Assembly (NCBI GenBank): GCA_017640665.1
Contig: JAEPQE010000002.1
Span: 868,001 to 932,000, forward strand
DNA from: Balneolaceae bacterium
GTDB taxonomy: Bacteria; Bacteroidota; Rhodothermia; Balneolales; Balneolaceae
DNA length: 64,000 nucleotides
Direction of reading: 5' to 3'
Part shown: positions 63,701 through 64,000 of the stretch, piece by piece
Position numbering within the stretch: position 1 is the first letter of the stretch
How the letters are laid out: each line of letters opens with the position of its first letter
Position numbers and translations under genes: made by a program
Notes under the pieces: generated by a model
What the model was told of the DNA's origin: nothing
The model's database searches: none
What the model saw: the letters and a program-made list of their open reading frames with translations, nothing else

Positions 63701-64000
63701 GTGAACGACTCACTCAGGATCAAATGGATCGCCTCAATCAACTTTCAAGACAACAGAATGCGATCAGGCAGCAACTCCAGGAGCTTCAAAGAAACGGAGA
63801 ACTGGAAGGCGGAGACAAACTTGGTAGTGAGATTGAGCGCATGATTGAAGAAATGGAAGACACCATCAACGATCTTCGTGGCGGAGCAGTAGATCCAACT
63901 TTGATAGAACGCCAGCAAAATATTCTTTCACGAATGCTTGAAGCTGAACAAGCATTACAAGAGCGAGATGAGGAAGAGAAGCGTGAAGGAACTACCGGTC
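60748..64000 (+). CDS. DUF4175 family protein, 3' end outside window
   Basis: The frame opens with the ATG at 60748 and stays open to the window edge (1084 codons). Two N-terminal membrane helices (about 33-52 and 59-76) and a third (about 160-177) precede a large periplasmic beta-rich part (RPRFSQLEVVITPPEYTGLDS). From about 511 it becomes a long coiled coil rich in Glu, Gln and Met (LEGISEAFDEMSEQYDTFKEQ, then ELQEVQRQQEE). Two tracts (about 772-818 and 950-990) are very Gln/Met-rich. This matches the DUF4175 family, of unknown function, often near aerotolerance/Bat genes. The end lies outside the window. Confidence 0.9.
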   Translation, partial: MANKNSTHTSDQLREKLLGIHSSLQRKEQQNALFGGIILFLVWITALILIEQIFYLVPSVKITLLILLVGVTGISIWMGLRSLRSTSFIEFYRSFAKTSNLKELSYALDLEKSSNANPKLVEAAIFKNLEQVNPQVLNESLTAFLSSSRITSELRLKQNIALASLVILLITGFGFQSSSARLVQFWETFEKPNPFTFSVHPGNITQEQGTPFTASITYKDALPKRVSLMVKTPVEDDFRSRNMDASGSTYSSIPFDLNNNLEYYIEMDGYSSPIYNASVQLRPRFSQLEVVITPPEYTGLDSTLLRYPFSLVQGYQGSQINISGVANKSLNEFSLLKRKGHVDLQTDDSLIFSFSYELADPDTLSFNLADENGLRNQNPFQFTIEPVQDEYPYVELLQPSESFEAVDPSLIDLLFRPSDDFALTSASLNYELRKAFVEEPLTGTIKLKRPGNGVLQSFPWDVSDLELKPKDELLFWIEVSDNDGYQGYKTSRSELISLTVPSLIDYFDDLGDQEDEVETDLEGISEAFDEMSEQYDTFKEQLKENPETNFEQQRQLQEVQRQQEEIEERIEELNEKFEEIKEELSENNMLSEETMEAYQELQELMEEIDDPAFREALQKLQEQMSEMSPEQLRDALQDAEFNEELYKQRLERTLELFKQLKLNSDLEKLAEAYDDLARQEEEMESRTGDTQAQEEQRKSTLEQTEQLKNQIEELSENTTSKTEEPVNAYQEMSQKELESIQQELKKMLEELQKEGAQQNSDSDENSDQNNSESQSGDQSQQQNQQNQQQQKNLKESFQKLAEMTRNTMEQMQQQQMNVNIAGLQYILYSLLNLSVEQEDLVEYASSTENRSQAYIEYAREQKNVEDIFISLSDSLFALSKDIPQFSNQINEKKEEVERLLTNSLEQMAERNQNRASVATRQAMGGINEIAFMIANLLEQLQNSSSGGGGSGGMSMQQMMEQMQQMGENQQQLNQQMQDLINDMQGERLTQDQMDRLNQLSRQQNAIRQQLQELQRNGELEGGDKLGSEIERMIEEMEDTINDLRGGAVDPTLIERQQNILSRMLEAEQALQERDEEEKREGTTG

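Noticed and set aside
63060-63720. Gln/Met-rich tract as a possible frame error or repeat expansion
   Set aside because: The frame remains open and the composition fits the coiled-coil character of DUF4175 proteins.

Overview
The window looks like a chromosomal segment of a Gram-negative bacterium of the FCB group, most likely Balneolota/Rhodothermota or a close relative. The evidence is a SusC/SusD pair with surface lipoproteins, a secreted protein ending in a type IX secretion sorting domain (YPNPFNPTT type), an alternative complex III operon joined to a caa3 cytochrome oxidase that has the A2-type YSHP signature of the Rhodothermus oxidase, and many signal-peptide and lipobox proteins. The assignment is inferred from gene content; no rRNA or tRNA gene was seen.

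Layout. 1-3700 (minus): a CHASE hybrid histidine kinase, an NRAMP-fold transporter lacking the metal-binding motifs, and PxpA (5-oxoprolinase) form a tight operon. 3810-5902 (plus): small conserved proteins (DUF1801, YwbE, an AHSA1-type protein, a methyltransferase, VF530). 5975-10782 (minus): a tRNA-queuosine mannosyltransferase-like enzyme, a GNAT enzyme, an ABM protein, a large FAD oxidoreductase and an unknown membrane protein. 10924-12868 (plus): a secreted MBL-fold protein and a diheme cytochrome c. 12953-22232 (minus): a family-expansion region with three PQQ-type beta-propeller lipoproteins, a secreted alpha/beta hydrolase, a C-terminal hydrolase remnant, a lipoprotein and a T9SS-type metallopeptidase. 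22487-29461: a TonB receptor, an M1 peptidase and a membrane-tethered propeller/Y_Y_Y/LuxR regulator. 29616-30127: a compact element with 62-bp inverted termini around a GIY-YIG gene.

30254-44302 (minus) is a polysaccharide utilization locus: SusC, SusD, a LamG lipoprotein, two GH144-type enzymes, a GH3 beta-glucosidase, a formylglycine-generating-enzyme lipoprotein and a Cys-type sulfatase. GH144 plus GH3 points to beta-1,2-glucan; the sulfatase and its own maturase suggest a sulfated or decorated substrate. A strong hairpin separates susC-susD-LamG from the enzyme genes.

44606-58373 is respiratory: a DUF420 oxidase-assembly protein, then one co-directional operon actABCDEF - small membrane protein - sco - coxBACD, a complete quinol-to-oxygen module ending at a clear terminator. 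The rest holds a small membrane protein, a RelE/ParE-type toxin-antitoxin pair, a palindrome-rich 311-bp gap, an MBL hydrolase and the first 1084 codons of a DUF4175 protein that runs off the window.
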